Below, one piece after another: positions 18,469-29,024 of a stretch of DNA of 64,000 bases. Position 1 is the stretch's first letter; each line of letters starts with the position of its first letter. Under the pieces are notes generated by a model. The model saw only the letters and a program-made list of their open reading frames with translations. It was not told the origin of the DNA and ran no database searches. This stretch comes from Pseudomonas sp. ATCC PTA-122608 (GTDB lineage: Bacteria > Pseudomonadota > Gammaproteobacteria > Pseudomonadales > Pseudomonadaceae): positions 1-64,000 of the forward strand of contig NZ_LPNO01000014.1 of the NCBI RefSeq assembly GCF_001952855.1, in the 5' to 3' direction. Made by a program: the position numbers and the translations under genes.

Positions 18469-19753
18469 AGTGCGCCCCTGGATGGCAATCGCGACCGGCA
18501 CCAGTTGGGCCGCCCTCACCCTTTACCTGTTGTGGCTGTGCACCAACGCTGCGGTGTTTATCGGCGACTACAGCTTTCTGCGCCTGATGGCCGGGCCGGG
18601 TTATCTGGTTGCCGAGCAACTCAAGACCCTGCCCCCCGAACAATGGGAGGCGCGTGTCGAGTCGCTGCAAGCACGCTTTCAGTACCCGGTGAGCGTGGTG
18701 AAAAAGGACGATATCGAGCTGCCACCCGAAGCCATTGTGATGCTCGACCATCATCAACCGGCGCAGAACAGCGATGAGGACGTCACCTACTTCCCGCTGG
18801 ACGATGACACGGTGATTCAATTCGGCCCCATGTGGGGAACCGCCGAAGTGAAGGACCTGCTGCAATACCCGGTGTACGGGGTGACCGCCTGTGTCGCTGG
18901 CCTGCCGGTATTGCTGCTTCTCTGGATCGCCCTGCGTGCCCGGCGCAAATACACCCACGACCTCAACACCCTCAACGCGAGTATCACTGCCCTCGCCCGC
19001 ACGCCCAACACGCTGCTGCCGGCGATGAGCCAGGAATGGACGCCGCTGCTGCAGACCTTGCGCAAGCATGCCCAGGACATCACCTCGATGGGCGAACGCC
19101 ACCGCGAGGTTTCCCAGGCGGTGTCCCACGAACTGCGCACGCCGTTGGCCCGGATGCGGTTTGCTCTGGCACTGCTGAGTAAAAGCGCCGACCCCGACAC
19201 CCGCACCCGCCTGCAAGAGCGCCTGCAAACCGACATCGAAGAGCTGGAGTCGCTGGTTCGCGCCAGCCTCGCCTTTGCCCGGCTGGCCGATGCACCCAGC
19301 GACCTGCAGCATGAGCCGATCAACATCCATGACTGGCTGCAGCAGGAGCTTGCCCTGCTCGACGGGCACCATCGCTTGCTGACCCTGGACACCCAGCCGG
19401 CCGAACTGGAGCTGATCGGCGACCGCGCCCTGCTGCACTTGATCGTGCGTAACCTGTTGAGCAACGCCATCACTTATGCCCGCGAACGGGTGAACGTCAG
19501 CGCTGCGTGCCAGGACCAGCACCTGGTGCTGCATGTGGACGATGACGGCCCCGGCGTATTGCCGGAAAACCGCGAAAAAATCTTCGAACCCTTCGTACGG
19601 CTGGCCATGGGCGGAGACGAGCCCAGCGGGTTTGGCCTGGGCCTGGCGCTGGCCAAGCGCGCGACCCATTGGCACCGTGGGGAACTGTCGATCACCCGCA
19701 GCCCGTTGGGCGGCGCACGCCTGACCCTGACCCTGGCGCTGCGCCCGGGTTAG
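18458..19753 (+). CDS. Sensor histidine kinase, RstB-like
   Basis: A 431-residue kinase. Membrane spans lie at about residues 10-32 and 145-165, with a periplasmic loop of about 110 residues between them. A HAMP-like segment follows. The phospho-acceptor His is in QAVSHELRTPLARMRFAL. ATPase motifs are N (IVRNLLSNAITYAR), G1 (HVDDDGPGVLPENREK) and G2 (SGFGLGLALAKR). It starts inside the end of the regulator gene, so the two are co-translated. The signal is unknown. Confidence 0.87.
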   Translation: MLSKVRPWMAIATGTSWAALTLYLLWLCTNAAVFIGDYSFLRLMAGPGYLVAEQLKTLPPEQWEARVESLQARFQYPVSVVKKDDIELPPEAIVMLDHHQPAQNSDEDVTYFPLDDDTVIQFGPMWGTAEVKDLLQYPVYGVTACVAGLPVLLLLWIALRARRKYTHDLNTLNASITALARTPNTLLPAMSQEWTPLLQTLRKHAQDITSMGERHREVSQAVSHELRTPLARMRFALALLSKSADPDTRTRLQERLQTDIEELESLVRASLAFARLADAPSDLQHEPINIHDWLQQELALLDGHHRLLTLDTQPAELELIGDRALLHLIVRNLLSNAITYARERVNVSAACQDQHLVLHVDDDGPGVLPENREKIFEPFVRLAMGGDEPSGFGLGLALAKRATHWHRGELSITRSPLGGARLTLTLALRPG

Positions 19754-19754
19754 G

Positions 19755-19773
19755 CTGTTACAGCCTGTGACAG
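19755..19773. promoter_or_regulatory. Tandem CTGTnACAG repeat, possible RstA-type operator
   Basis: CTGTTACAG (19755-19763) and CTGTGACAG (19765-19773) have start points 10 bp apart, one helical turn, as expected for an OmpR-family dimer. The site differs at several positions from the E. coli RstA box TACATNTNGTTACA. It lies between the kinase stop and the GH8 gene. Confidence 0.45.
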
Positions 19774-19838
19774 TGAAACATCCGCGCTGCCGCTAACCTC
19801 GCGACCTTGTCCTTTGGATCAGGTTGGAGAGTCAGTTC

Positions 19839-21266
19839 ATGCGTCACCCTAGACGGCATCTGCCTACGCTGCTGTTATCACTGTGCATGGCCGCCGGTTC
19901 ATGGTCAGGCAGCAGCGCAGCCCAGAGTGCTCACGCGCCCTACTACCCCGGCACCATCCTGCCCAATCGCCAGCCCCAGGCGATCATGGATAAACAATTG
20001 GTCACGTTCTACAAGGACTGGAAGGCGGTGTATCTCTCAGGGGAATGCGGCAGCGGCCGGTATTTCGTCAAGGTCAACGCCGACCACAAACCGGTGGGCG
20101 GTGGCGCCGCGCCCAACACCATCACGGTGTCAGAGGCTCATGGCTACGGCATGCTGCTCACAGTGATGATGGCCGACTACGATGAAGACGCCCAAAAAAT
20201 CTTCGACGGCATGGTGCGCTACTTCCAGGATCACCCGGCAGCGTCCGATCCCGGCTTGATGGCCTGGAACCAGATCGAGGGTTGCGGCGACTCCACCGAC
20301 CCTTTCCGTGGCGACGTCAGTGCCACCGACGGCGACCTGGACATCGCCTACGCCCTGCTGCTGGCCGACCAGAAATGGGGCAGCCAAGGCACCATTGACT
20401 ACCGCAGCGAGGCGAACACGGTCATGGCGGCGATCATGAAGCACGAAGTGCACCCCAGGACTCAGCATCTGATGCTCGGCGACTGGGCCGGCACCGACGG
20501 CGACCCGGAGCTTGAGTACACCACCCGCACCTCGGATTTCATGCAGTCGCACCTCTACAGTTTTTTCGCCATGACCGGGGATAAACGCTGGCAGGCGGTT
20601 CGCGACAAAACCTATTCGATCATCAGCGACTTTACCCAACGCTACAGCGCCAACAGCGGCCTGGTACCAGACTTCATCAGCCACCTGGATACCTCGATCA
20701 CCCCTGCGCGATCCGAATTGGTGGAAGGTCAATACGACGGCGGCTACTCGTGGAATGCCGCCCGTTACCCGTGGCGCATCGGCCTGGATTACCTGATGTA
20801 CGGTGACCCTCGCGCGCTGTACACCTTGACTACCTTCAACCGCTGGGCACGCGCCACCACCCGCGATGAGCCAGGCAACTTCAACAGTGGTTACCGGATC
20901 GACGGCAGTTCAATCGAGGAAGCGCAGAATGAGCCGGCCTTTGTGGCGGCGCTCGGAGTCAGCGCAATGATCAGCCCCGACAATCAGCTGTGGCTCAATA
21001 ACATTTGGGACAACCTGCAACGCCAGTCCATCCGGGATCATGACTACTACGGCAACACCCTAAAACTGTTGGGCATGGTCGTCATGTCCGGCCATTGGGA
21101 GCGGCCCCGACCTGCGCCCGTCAACAAAACCGCGCACGTGCCTGTCCATCCGTCATCCGGCGCTGCGGCACCGGGACCCGTGGCATCTTTGCCGCCTGCC
21201 TCGCAGTTGATGCTGGCTCGCGGCTTCATGTTCAAGAAACTCCTCGGGCGTCGTGGCGTCAGCTAA
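19839..21266 (+). CDS. Secreted glycoside hydrolase family 8 (endoglucanase-like)
   Basis: A 475-residue exported enzyme. The signal peptide is RRHLPTLLLSLCMAAGSW, with cleavage near residue 28. The GH8 catalytic features are TVSEAHGYGMLL (general acid Glu) and ATDGDLDIAYALL (Asp region). GH8 enzymes hydrolyse beta-1,4-glucan, chitosan or xylan. It is not in a bcs cellulose cluster here, so the substrate is open. The C-terminal ~80 residues are Pro/Ala-rich with a final hydrophobic and basic stretch, which is unusual for GH8. ATG 19839 is preferred because GGAGAG lies 7 nt before it; a TTG lies 15 nt upstream in frame. The upstream two-component pair may regulate it. Confidence 0.88.
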   Translation: MRHPRRHLPTLLLSLCMAAGSWSGSSAAQSAHAPYYPGTILPNRQPQAIMDKQLVTFYKDWKAVYLSGECGSGRYFVKVNADHKPVGGGAAPNTITVSEAHGYGMLLTVMMADYDEDAQKIFDGMVRYFQDHPAASDPGLMAWNQIEGCGDSTDPFRGDVSATDGDLDIAYALLLADQKWGSQGTIDYRSEANTVMAAIMKHEVHPRTQHLMLGDWAGTDGDPELEYTTRTSDFMQSHLYSFFAMTGDKRWQAVRDKTYSIISDFTQRYSANSGLVPDFISHLDTSITPARSELVEGQYDGGYSWNAARYPWRIGLDYLMYGDPRALYTLTTFNRWARATTRDEPGNFNSGYRIDGSSIEEAQNEPAFVAALGVSAMISPDNQLWLNNIWDNLQRQSIRDHDYYGNTLKLLGMVVMSGHWERPRPAPVNKTAHVPVHPSSGAAAPGPVASLPPASQLMLARGFMFKKLLGRRGVS

Positions 21267-21294
21267 CGCGAGACGCGGAGCGGCCCTGGCGGCA

Positions 21295-21320
21295 TTCCCA
21301 CGCGGAGCGTGGGAACGATC
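21295..21320. repeat. Short extragenic palindrome (TTCCCACGC-GCGTGGGAA family)
   Basis: The perfect palindrome TTCCCACGC-gga-GCGTGGGAA is followed by CGATC. It is a close relative of the element at 10889-10916. Confidence 0.65.
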
Positions 21321-21359
21321 AAAAAAAACCCCGCCTGCATCGCTGCAGGCGGGGTTTTT
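21321..21359. terminator. Bidirectional terminator between the GH8 gene and groL
   Basis: An A8 run, CCCCGCCTGCA, a 4-nt loop, TGCAGGCGGGG and a T5 run. It serves both convergent genes. Confidence 0.9.
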
Positions 21360-21380
21360 CAGTATCGGGGTAAGGCTGGC

Positions 21381-23036
<1,656 letters not shown>

Positions 23037-23074
23037 TTAAATACTTTGTAGTAACGGGAAGATGAACGGGGAAA

Positions 23075-23371
23075 TCAGCCTTCCAGAACAGCGAGAATCT
23101 CGTTCTCAGCCATTACCAGCAGGTCTTCGCCGTCGATTTTCACAGTGTTGCTGCCGGAGTAAGGGCCGAAAACAACCTTGTCACCCACTTTCACAGCCAG
23201 CGCACGTACTTCACCGTTTTCCAGGGTCTTGCCTGGGCCAGCAGCGAGAATCACACCGTGGTTGGCTTTTTCAGCAGCCGAACCTGGCAGCACGATACCG
23301 CCAGCGGTTTTCTTTTCTTCTTCACTGCGACGGATGACGACGCGGTCATGCAGAGGACGAAGCTTGCTCAT
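23075..23371 (-). CDS. groS: Co-chaperonin GroES
   Basis: A 98-residue lid protein. It starts [20 protein letters not shown], has the mobile-loop region [14 protein letters not shown] and ends [10 protein letters not shown]. It is first in the groESL operon, with AGGAGAG upstream and a probable heat-shock promoter about 140 bp further up. Confidence 0.97.
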   Translation of the reverse strand: MSKLRPLHDRVVIRRSEEEKKTAGGIVLPGSAAEKANHGVILAAGPGKTLENGEVRALAVKVGDKVVFGPYSGSNTVKIDGEDLLVMAENEILAVLEG

Positions 23372-23511
23372 TGTCGATCTCTCCTAATTGTGTTTTTCAT
23401 CGGCCGGTGTCAATTCCGGCTAGTTAAATTCCGGCGGCGCCGGTCGCGGTTCGCGGTGCGAAACGCGGAAGTCTGTCTGGTGTCGCCACCAGAAACCTTG
23501 CGGTGACCGTT

Positions 23512-23539
23512 ACATAAGGGCGCATAAGCTTATTACAAG
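23512..23539 (-). promoter_or_regulatory. Probable sigma-32 heat-shock promoter of groESL
   Basis: On the minus strand CTTGTAA is followed after 12 nt by CCCTTATGT, close to the heat-shock pattern CTTGAA-N13-17-CCCCATNT. The spacer is slightly short. The location about 140 bp before groS is suitable. Confidence 0.5.
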
Positions 23540-23618
23540 GTGCAGAGATGAAAATTTTTGTGTCGGGGGCGTGTTCAAAAGCCGCGCGGCACCCGCGGGT
23601 GCCGTGCCAGTGAGGAGA

Positions 23619-24095
23619 TTACTTGGGGTCGCGGTGTTCGAACTCGCCTTCGATCACGTCACCTTCACGCCCCAGGGGCTGGCGCGGGGCCGGGCCACCA
23701 CGGGGTTGCAGGTCGTCGGCGAAGGCGCGCTGGCGGATCGCAGCCTCTTCGGCACGCTGGCGCATCTTGCCCGCCAGCAGCTTGCGAGTGAATGGCAGCA
23801 ACATCACCAGGCCAACCACATCGCTGATGAAGCCCGGCAGGATCAACAGGCCACCGGCCAATGCCATCATCAAGCCTTCGAGCATGGTCTGGGCCGGCAG
23901 TTCGCCGCGATTCAGGCTTTCACGGGCACGCAGCGCCGTGGCCAGGCCGGCGACGCGCAGCACCAGAACGCCGAGCATCGAGCCGAGAATGATCAGCAGC
24001 AGCGCCGGGAAAAACCCGATTGCCCCACTGACTTGTACGAATACGAACAGCTCCAACACGGGGAACAACAAAAAGAGCAACAAAAAAGGGCGCAT
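23619..24095 (-). CDS. fxsA: FxsA-family inner-membrane protein
   Basis: A 158-residue protein with three or four hydrophobic spans (about residues 2-45, 70-100) and a charged soluble tail. The opening RPFLLLFLLFPVLELFVFV is typical of FxsA, whose E. coli member is linked to exclusion of phage T7 by F. The ATG at 24095 is used because GAGGAAC lies just before it; a TTG 15 nt upstream is in frame but less likely. The position downstream of groESL is conserved in Pseudomonas, as I recall. The physiological role is unknown. Confidence 0.87.
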   Translation of the reverse strand: MRPFLLLFLLFPVLELFVFVQVSGAIGFFPALLLIILGSMLGVLVLRVAGLATALRARESLNRGELPAQTMLEGLMMALAGGLLILPGFISDVVGLVMLLPFTRKLLAGKMRQRAEEAAIRQRAFADDLQPRGGPAPRQPLGREGDVIEGEFEHRDPK

Positions 24096-24161
24096 CAAAT
24101 GGTTCCTCAACGCAAGAATGCCTTGCTACTTCACCTTAGATGACGTCGCCGTTTCGTGAAT

Positions 24162-24893
24162 TCAAGCTTCGGCGGCTGCTTTTTTCGGCCAGACCTCAGC
24201 GTGAGCCAAGAAAACCAAGGCTTCGCGTACTTGTGTCGGCGTATTGCAAGGCTCGGCAAAGGGCAGCCAGTAGAGTGCCTGGCCAATGCGCAGGTGCATG
24301 CCTTCGCTGTCGATACCGGCCAATTGTGCAGGCTCGGTGGTCGGCAAGCCGGCCAGTTCGACGTAGTGGGCAATGGCCTTGGTGTGGTCGCTGTTCATGT
24401 GCTCGATCATGCTCAGCTCGGCCTTGCCGGCGAACGGGTTGGCCAGGGTCAGTTGGTCGACCCAGTGAATCGCGCCGAACCCGCCGATATAACGGTGGCG
24501 CACCGGCTTAAGTACCCAGAAGTCAAAATCATGGGCCTTGTGGTAGTTGGCAGAATCAGGGAAGTAGCGGTAATAACGCTCGGCTGCGGCTTCAATCGCG
24601 GCGCTGTCTTCGAGCTTTTCGGCCTCGGCCAGGTAGGTCAGGCGCCCTACCGCTTGCACGTCGTCCGCCTCACGCTCACCCACCAGCAGCGAGCACTTGG
24701 GGTCTTTCTGCAGGTTATGGGTGTGCTGGGCGATACGGCTGATCAGGATCAGCGGCCGGCCCTCGGCATCCAGGCAGTACGGCACCACTGAGCCGAACGG
24801 AAAGCCGGGCATGGCCTTGGACAAGGTGGCAAGTGCCCCACGGTATTCCTTGAGCAGTAGTTCTCGGGCATTCTTGGCAACGTGCGCGCTCAA
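24162..24893 (-). CDS. HugZ-type haem-utilisation protein (FMN-binding split barrel plus DUF2470)
   Basis: A 243-residue soluble protein. Residues 1 to about 150 form a pyridoxamine-phosphate-oxidase-like split barrel (FGSVVPYCLDAEGRPLILIS, and the KCSLLVGE strand). The C-terminal part has the DUF2470 pattern SMIEHMNSDHTKAIAHYVEL. Relatives bind haem or flavin and take part in haem use. A TTG start at 24893 is inferred because AAGGAG lies 9 nt before it and no ATG fits; the frame is open much further up. It is divergent from the SDR gene. Confidence 0.8.
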   Translation of the reverse strand: MSAHVAKNARELLLKEYRGALATLSKAMPGFPFGSVVPYCLDAEGRPLILISRIAQHTHNLQKDPKCSLLVGEREADDVQAVGRLTYLAEAEKLEDSAAIEAAAERYYRYFPDSANYHKAHDFDFWVLKPVRHRYIGGFGAIHWVDQLTLANPFAGKAELSMIEHMNSDHTKAIAHYVELAGLPTTEPAQLAGIDSEGMHLRIGQALYWLPFAEPCNTPTQVREALVFLAHAEVWPKKAAAEA

Positions 24894-24968
24894 CTTATGA
24901 CTCCTTTGATAAATTCCGTCAAAAAACAAACTTGGATAGCCGATTAATTCCGCCCACAGGACTTGCGA

Positions 24969-25727
24969 ATGCATCTCAACGACAAAGTAATCATTATCAC
25001 CGGCGGTTGCCAGGGTTTGGGCCGTTCCATGGCGGAGTATTTCGCAGCCAAGGGCGCGCACCTGGCGCTGGTGGACCTCAATCAGGAAAAACTCGAGCAG
25101 GCGGTGGAAGCCTGCCAGGCACACGGCGTAACGGCCCGGGCCTATCTATGCAACGTGGCGAATGAAGAGCAGGTGTGCCAGACGGTGGCACAGATCGCCG
25201 AAGACTTCGGCGCGATCAACGGTTTGATCAACAACGCGGGGATTTTGCGCGACGGCTTGCTGCTCAAGGTCAAGGATGGCGAGATGACCAAGATGAGCCT
25301 GGCCCAGTGGCAGGCGGTGATCGACGTGAACCTCACCGGCGTGTTCCTGTGCACCCGCGAAGTGGCGGCAAAAATGGTGGAGCTGAAGAACCAGGGCACC
25401 ATCATCAATATCTCGTCGATCTCCCGCGCCGGCAACGTCGGCCAGACCAACTACTCGGCCGCCAAGGCCGGTGTAGCGGCCGCCACCGTGACCTGGGCCA
25501 AGGAGCTGGCGCGCTATGGCATCCGCGTCGCAGGCATTGCGCCGGGGTTTATCGAGACGCAGATGTCCCTGGGCATGAAGCCCGAGGCACTGGAGAGGAT
25601 GACGTCGGGCATTCCCCTCAAACGCATGGGGCGGCCTGAGGAGATTGCCCATTCAGCGGCGTACATCTTCGAAAACGACTACTACACCGGGCGAATCCTG
25701 GAAATGGACGGCGGGTTACGCCTTTAA
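24969..25727 (+). CDS. Short-chain dehydrogenase/reductase
   Basis: A 252-residue classical SDR. The Rossmann motif is [15 protein letters not shown], then NNAG in [11 protein letters not shown]. The catalytic Ser is in [10 protein letters not shown] and the YxxxK is in TNYSAAKAG. The C-terminal [12 protein letters not shown] is typical. Asp at the end of beta 2 (LALVDLNQ) suggests NAD(H) preference. It resembles FabG-type enzymes, but the gene is not in a fatty-acid cluster and the substrate is unknown. ATG 24969 has AGGA 7 nt before it. Confidence 0.88.
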   Translation: MHLNDKVIIITGGCQGLGRSMAEYFAAKGAHLALVDLNQEKLEQAVEACQAHGVTARAYLCNVANEEQVCQTVAQIAEDFGAINGLINNAGILRDGLLLKVKDGEMTKMSLAQWQAVIDVNLTGVFLCTREVAAKMVELKNQGTIINISSISRAGNVGQTNYSAAKAGVAAATVTWAKELARYGIRVAGIAPGFIETQMSLGMKPEALERMTSGIPLKRMGRPEEIAHSAAYIFENDYYTGRILEMDGGLRL

Positions 25728-26735
25728 TTACCAGGCGACGCCGAACCCTGCGGTATAGCGGGTCTTGCTCAACGCACTTTCCGAGTCGCCACTGATCACG
25801 TCGCGCTCGGCCTTGAGGTTGAGGGAAGCCCACTCGGTGACTTTATAGCGCAAGCCCATTTCCGCATCCAGGGAGTAGTCGGACGGTCCGGCCAGCGGCT
25901 TGCCCAACTCACCATTGGTGAAGAATTCGACGGTTTTGCCCACCAGGTAGCGGTTGTAGTTCCACTTCATTGCCAGCGAGTAGAAGTTGTCTTTGCCGCC
26001 GTCCTGGTATTCATAGTCGGTGCGGTTGACCAGCGAACCGAGGGAGAACGCGCCCAGTTCGTCGTCCCAGAATTGGTAGCCCGGACCCGTACCCACGGTG
26101 CGCTGGCGTGACAGGTCTTCAACCTTGTCGCGCTTGTAGGTTAAACGGCCCTGCCAGAACCAGTGTTCGGTGATAAACCGGTCGAGGTCGTATTCCAGCG
26201 CCCAGTTGTCGGTGGTGGTCACGTCGTCCTGGAATTCGCGGTTGTATTCGCCCTGGCCGGTATGACGCCACTGGCCATGACGAGCTGTGGTCTTGAAGTC
26301 GATGTCGTAGTCGTTGGTGTCTTTTTCCGCGCGCTTGTAGTCCAGCGCCATGTCGACATTGCCCTTCCACACCAGGTCTTCGATCACGGGCTTGGGCTTG
26401 ATGATCTGCTGGATGCTGGCCAGTTCGACGGTCTTGGGCGCCTCACCGTTGGCCAGGATGACTTTGCCGTCATCGGCCGCCTGCAGTGATTTGGCCTTCT
26501 CGCCGGTGTAGGCATCCTGCTTGACCAGCAGCTCCTGATCACTTTCAAGGGTTTTGACCTGCTTCCAGTCCACCGGGATGGCACCGGCATAATCAGTCTG
26601 GATCAGCAGCTTGCCGCCGTCGAAAACCTTGATCTTGCCGGTCAGACGGTCACCGTTCTTTAACCAGACGGTATCGGCGAGCAGAGGCGTGGAGGCGCTG
26701 AATACAGCGAGGCACAGCAGGGTTCTGGACAACAT
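25728..26735 (-). CDS. Outer-membrane beta-barrel protein, YdiY/DUF481 type
   Basis: A 335-residue exported protein. The signal peptide is residues 1-20 (MLSRTLLCLAVFSASTPLLA). A short SH3-like N-terminal region (TVWLKNGDRLTGKIKVFDGGKL) precedes about twelve alternating aromatic strands typical of DUF481, ending in the Phe/Trp signal GFGVAW. Such proteins are thought to be salt- or acid-inducible outer-membrane proteins; no substrate is known. It ends right against the SDR gene on the other strand. Confidence 0.85.
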   Translation of the reverse strand: MLSRTLLCLAVFSASTPLLADTVWLKNGDRLTGKIKVFDGGKLLIQTDYAGAIPVDWKQVKTLESDQELLVKQDAYTGEKAKSLQAADDGKVILANGEAPKTVELASIQQIIKPKPVIEDLVWKGNVDMALDYKRAEKDTNDYDIDFKTTARHGQWRHTGQGEYNREFQDDVTTTDNWALEYDLDRFITEHWFWQGRLTYKRDKVEDLSRQRTVGTGPGYQFWDDELGAFSLGSLVNRTDYEYQDGGKDNFYSLAMKWNYNRYLVGKTVEFFTNGELGKPLAGPSDYSLDAEMGLRYKVTEWASLNLKAERDVISGDSESALSKTRYTAGFGVAW

Positions 26736-26898
26736 AAGCGGATATGGGGCTCGAGTTTGACGAAAAAACGGGCATTATCGGGGTGGATAACTTCTTAGCA
26801 AGGACTGACTCGGGTATTTGTATCGAGTTCCGTTCTCAGCCGCCCATTTTGCAGACATTTCTTACAAATAGACGGATATTTTCATCGGATATGCCACC

Positions 26899-27252
26899 GT
26901 GAACGAAACGACCGACGCTCCGCAAAGCCCCGCTGAAATGCGTCGCACCGGGCTGTACCTGACCCTCGCCCAGGTGCCTGAAGGCTGCGTAATCAGCTAC
27001 GGGGAGCTGGCGCAGCTCGCCGGTTTGGGTCGCGCCGCACGTTGGGTGGGTCGCACCCTGAGCCAACTGCCCGAGGACACCAAATTGCCCTGGCACCGGG
27101 TGTTGGGTGCCGGTGGTCGGATAAGTCTGCCGGTGGGCAGTGCCTCAGGTGACGAGCAACGTGCGCGTTTGCGCGGCGAAGGCGTCAGCATCGTGAACAA
27201 TCGTGTTGATATTCAGCGTCATGGCTGGCGCCCGGTAGAGCACAGCGGTTAG
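26899..27252 (+). CDS. Alkyltransferase-like (ATL) DNA-binding protein
   Basis: A 117-residue member of the MGMT family with only the C-terminal DNA-binding domain. The active-site PCHR of true alkyltransferases is PWHRV here (LPWHRVLGAGG), with Trp replacing the acceptor Cys, so it should bind O6-alkylguanine without repairing it. ATL proteins flag such lesions for nucleotide-excision repair. The GTG at 26899 is the longest reasonable start; an in-frame ATG lies at 26938 (MRRTGLYL). No clear ribosome site is seen. Confidence 0.82.
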   Translation: MNETTDAPQSPAEMRRTGLYLTLAQVPEGCVISYGELAQLAGLGRAARWVGRTLSQLPEDTKLPWHRVLGAGGRISLPVGSASGDEQRARLRGEGVSIVNNRVDIQRHGWRPVEHSG

Positions 27253-27295
27253 AGTGCGCGCTTTATTTGCGTAATTCTGAGGCAGACTCCAGCCC

Positions 27296-28837
27296 ATGCC
27301 CCGTAAAACCTGGCGCGCCGCGCTCGCCGCCTATGCCAGCCCCTCGACGTTAGTGCTGCTGTTGCTCGGCTTTGCTGCCGGCATGCCTTACATGTTGGTG
27401 TTCTCGACGCTCTCGGTGTGGTTGCGTGAGGCCGGTGTGGCCCGCGAAACCATCGGTTACGCGAGCTTGATCGGCCTGGCCTATGCCTTCAAGTGGGTCT
27501 GGTCGCCCTTGCTTGACCAATGGCGCCTGCCGCTGCTCGGCAAGCTCGGACGTCGTCGATCCTGGTTAGTCTTGTCCCAGACGCTGGTTATCCTTGGATT
27601 GATCGGCATGGGCTTTTGCGATCCGCAAAAGCACCTGTCTTGGCTGATCGCTATCGCGGTAATCGTCGCCTTCGCTTCCGCCACTCAAGACATCGCCGTA
27701 GACGCCTACCGCCTGGAAATCGCCGACGACAGCCGCCAGGCTGCGCTGGCCGCCAGCTATATGTCCGGCTATCGAATTGCGGCCCTGCTGGCGACGGCCG
27801 GCGCACTGTTTTTCGCTGAAGGCTTTGGCTCCACCGGCTTCAATTACAAGCACTCGGCATGGACCGGCACCTACGTGCTGTTTGGTGTGCTGATGGTGCC
27901 CGCGCTGCTGACCACGCTGCTGATGCGCGAGCCCAATGTGCCATTGCGCACCCAACTGCAGGCCGGACGCTACAGCTTTGCTCACCAGTTAGTGTCGGTG
28001 TTCGTGTTGATTGTGCTGCTGGTCTCGGTGCCTGCGATGTTTACCCAGCTGTACAACACAGACTTCGCCAGCGTGCTGTTCCAGGGCGTGAGCCTGCTGG
28101 ATCTGCTGCTGGAAGACCGCGCGTTCCTGCGGGCCATCCTCTATATCATCCTCACCACCCTGTGCCTGTCGACCATGGGTCGCCGGGGCCTGGCGCCGGT
28201 GCTCACACCGGTCAACGACTTCATCCTGCGCTACCGCTGGCAGGCCCTGCTGCTGTTGGGGCTGATTGCCACCTATCGCATGTCGGACACGGTAATGGGC
28301 GTCATGGCCAACGTGTTCTATATCGACCAGGGTTTCACCAAGGACCAGATCGCCGGCGTCAGTAAGGTCTTCGGCCTGATCATGACCCTGCTGGGTGCCG
28401 GCATGGGCGGCCTGCTGATCGTGCGTTTCGGGATCCTGCCGATCCTGTTTATCGGCGGCATTGCATCGGCCGGCACTAACCTGCTGTTCGTGATGCTCGC
28501 CGACATGGGCCCGGATTTGCAGATGCTGATTTTCACCATCTCCCTGGACAACTTCAGTTCCGGCATGGCGACCTCGGCGTTTGTTGCGTACCTGTCGAGC
28601 CTGACCAACCTGAAGTTCTCCGCCACCCAATACGCGTTGCTCAGCTCGATCATGTTGCTGCTGCCACGTTTGATCGGCGGGTATTCGGGGGTGATGGTCG
28701 AGAAGTTCGGTTACCACAACTTCTTCCTGATCACCTGCCTGCTGGGTGTGCCGACGCTGCTTCTGATTGCCTTGCACTGGTTCCAGGAAAGCCGGCGGAT
28801 TCGGTTGAATCCTCCCGAGGACACCTCCCCGCTGTAG
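27296..28837 (+). CDS. ampG: AmpG-type muropeptide permease (MFS)
   Basis: A 513-residue transporter with about 14 membrane spans. The AmpG opening is visible: [23 protein letters not shown], and [13 protein letters not shown]. AmpG imports anhydro-muropeptides for cell-wall recycling, and thereby influences AmpR and beta-lactamase induction. GAGGCAG lies upstream of the ATG. The stop codon lies inside the left arm of the REPIN at 28833. Confidence 0.9.
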   Translation: MPRKTWRAALAAYASPSTLVLLLLGFAAGMPYMLVFSTLSVWLREAGVARETIGYASLIGLAYAFKWVWSPLLDQWRLPLLGKLGRRRSWLVLSQTLVILGLIGMGFCDPQKHLSWLIAIAVIVAFASATQDIAVDAYRLEIADDSRQAALAASYMSGYRIAALLATAGALFFAEGFGSTGFNYKHSAWTGTYVLFGVLMVPALLTTLLMREPNVPLRTQLQAGRYSFAHQLVSVFVLIVLLVSVPAMFTQLYNTDFASVLFQGVSLLDLLLEDRAFLRAILYIILTTLCLSTMGRRGLAPVLTPVNDFILRYRWQALLLLGLIATYRMSDTVMGVMANVFYIDQGFTKDQIAGVSKVFGLIMTLLGAGMGGLLIVRFGILPILFIGGIASAGTNLLFVMLADMGPDLQMLIFTISLDNFSSGMATSAFVAYLSSLTNLKFSATQYALLSSIMLLLPRLIGGYSGVMVEKFGYHNFFLITCLLGVPTLLLIALHWFQESRRIRLNPPEDTSPL

Positions 28838-28932
28838 GAGCAAGCTTGCTCGCGAAGCACTCACAGGCACCGCGTTTATCCCGGTTTCCCGTGTAATCGT
28901 TGACGATCTTTGCGAGCAAGCTCGCTCCTACA
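28833..28932. repeat. REPIN, 100 bp, overlapping the ampG stop
   Basis: The left arm TGTAGGAGCAAGCTTGCTCG has one G-to-A change from the usual GAGC; the right arm is normal. The orientation matches the copy at 3360. The TAG stop of ampG (28835-28837) is formed by the repeat itself. Confidence 0.9.
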
Positions 28933-29024
28933 GACAGCTCTGCATCCTGATGCCTGTACGTCGGCGGCAAGCGCCCGTACAATCCAACGTCATTTCAAGT
29001 CCAAGCAACCGACAACGGCCTACC

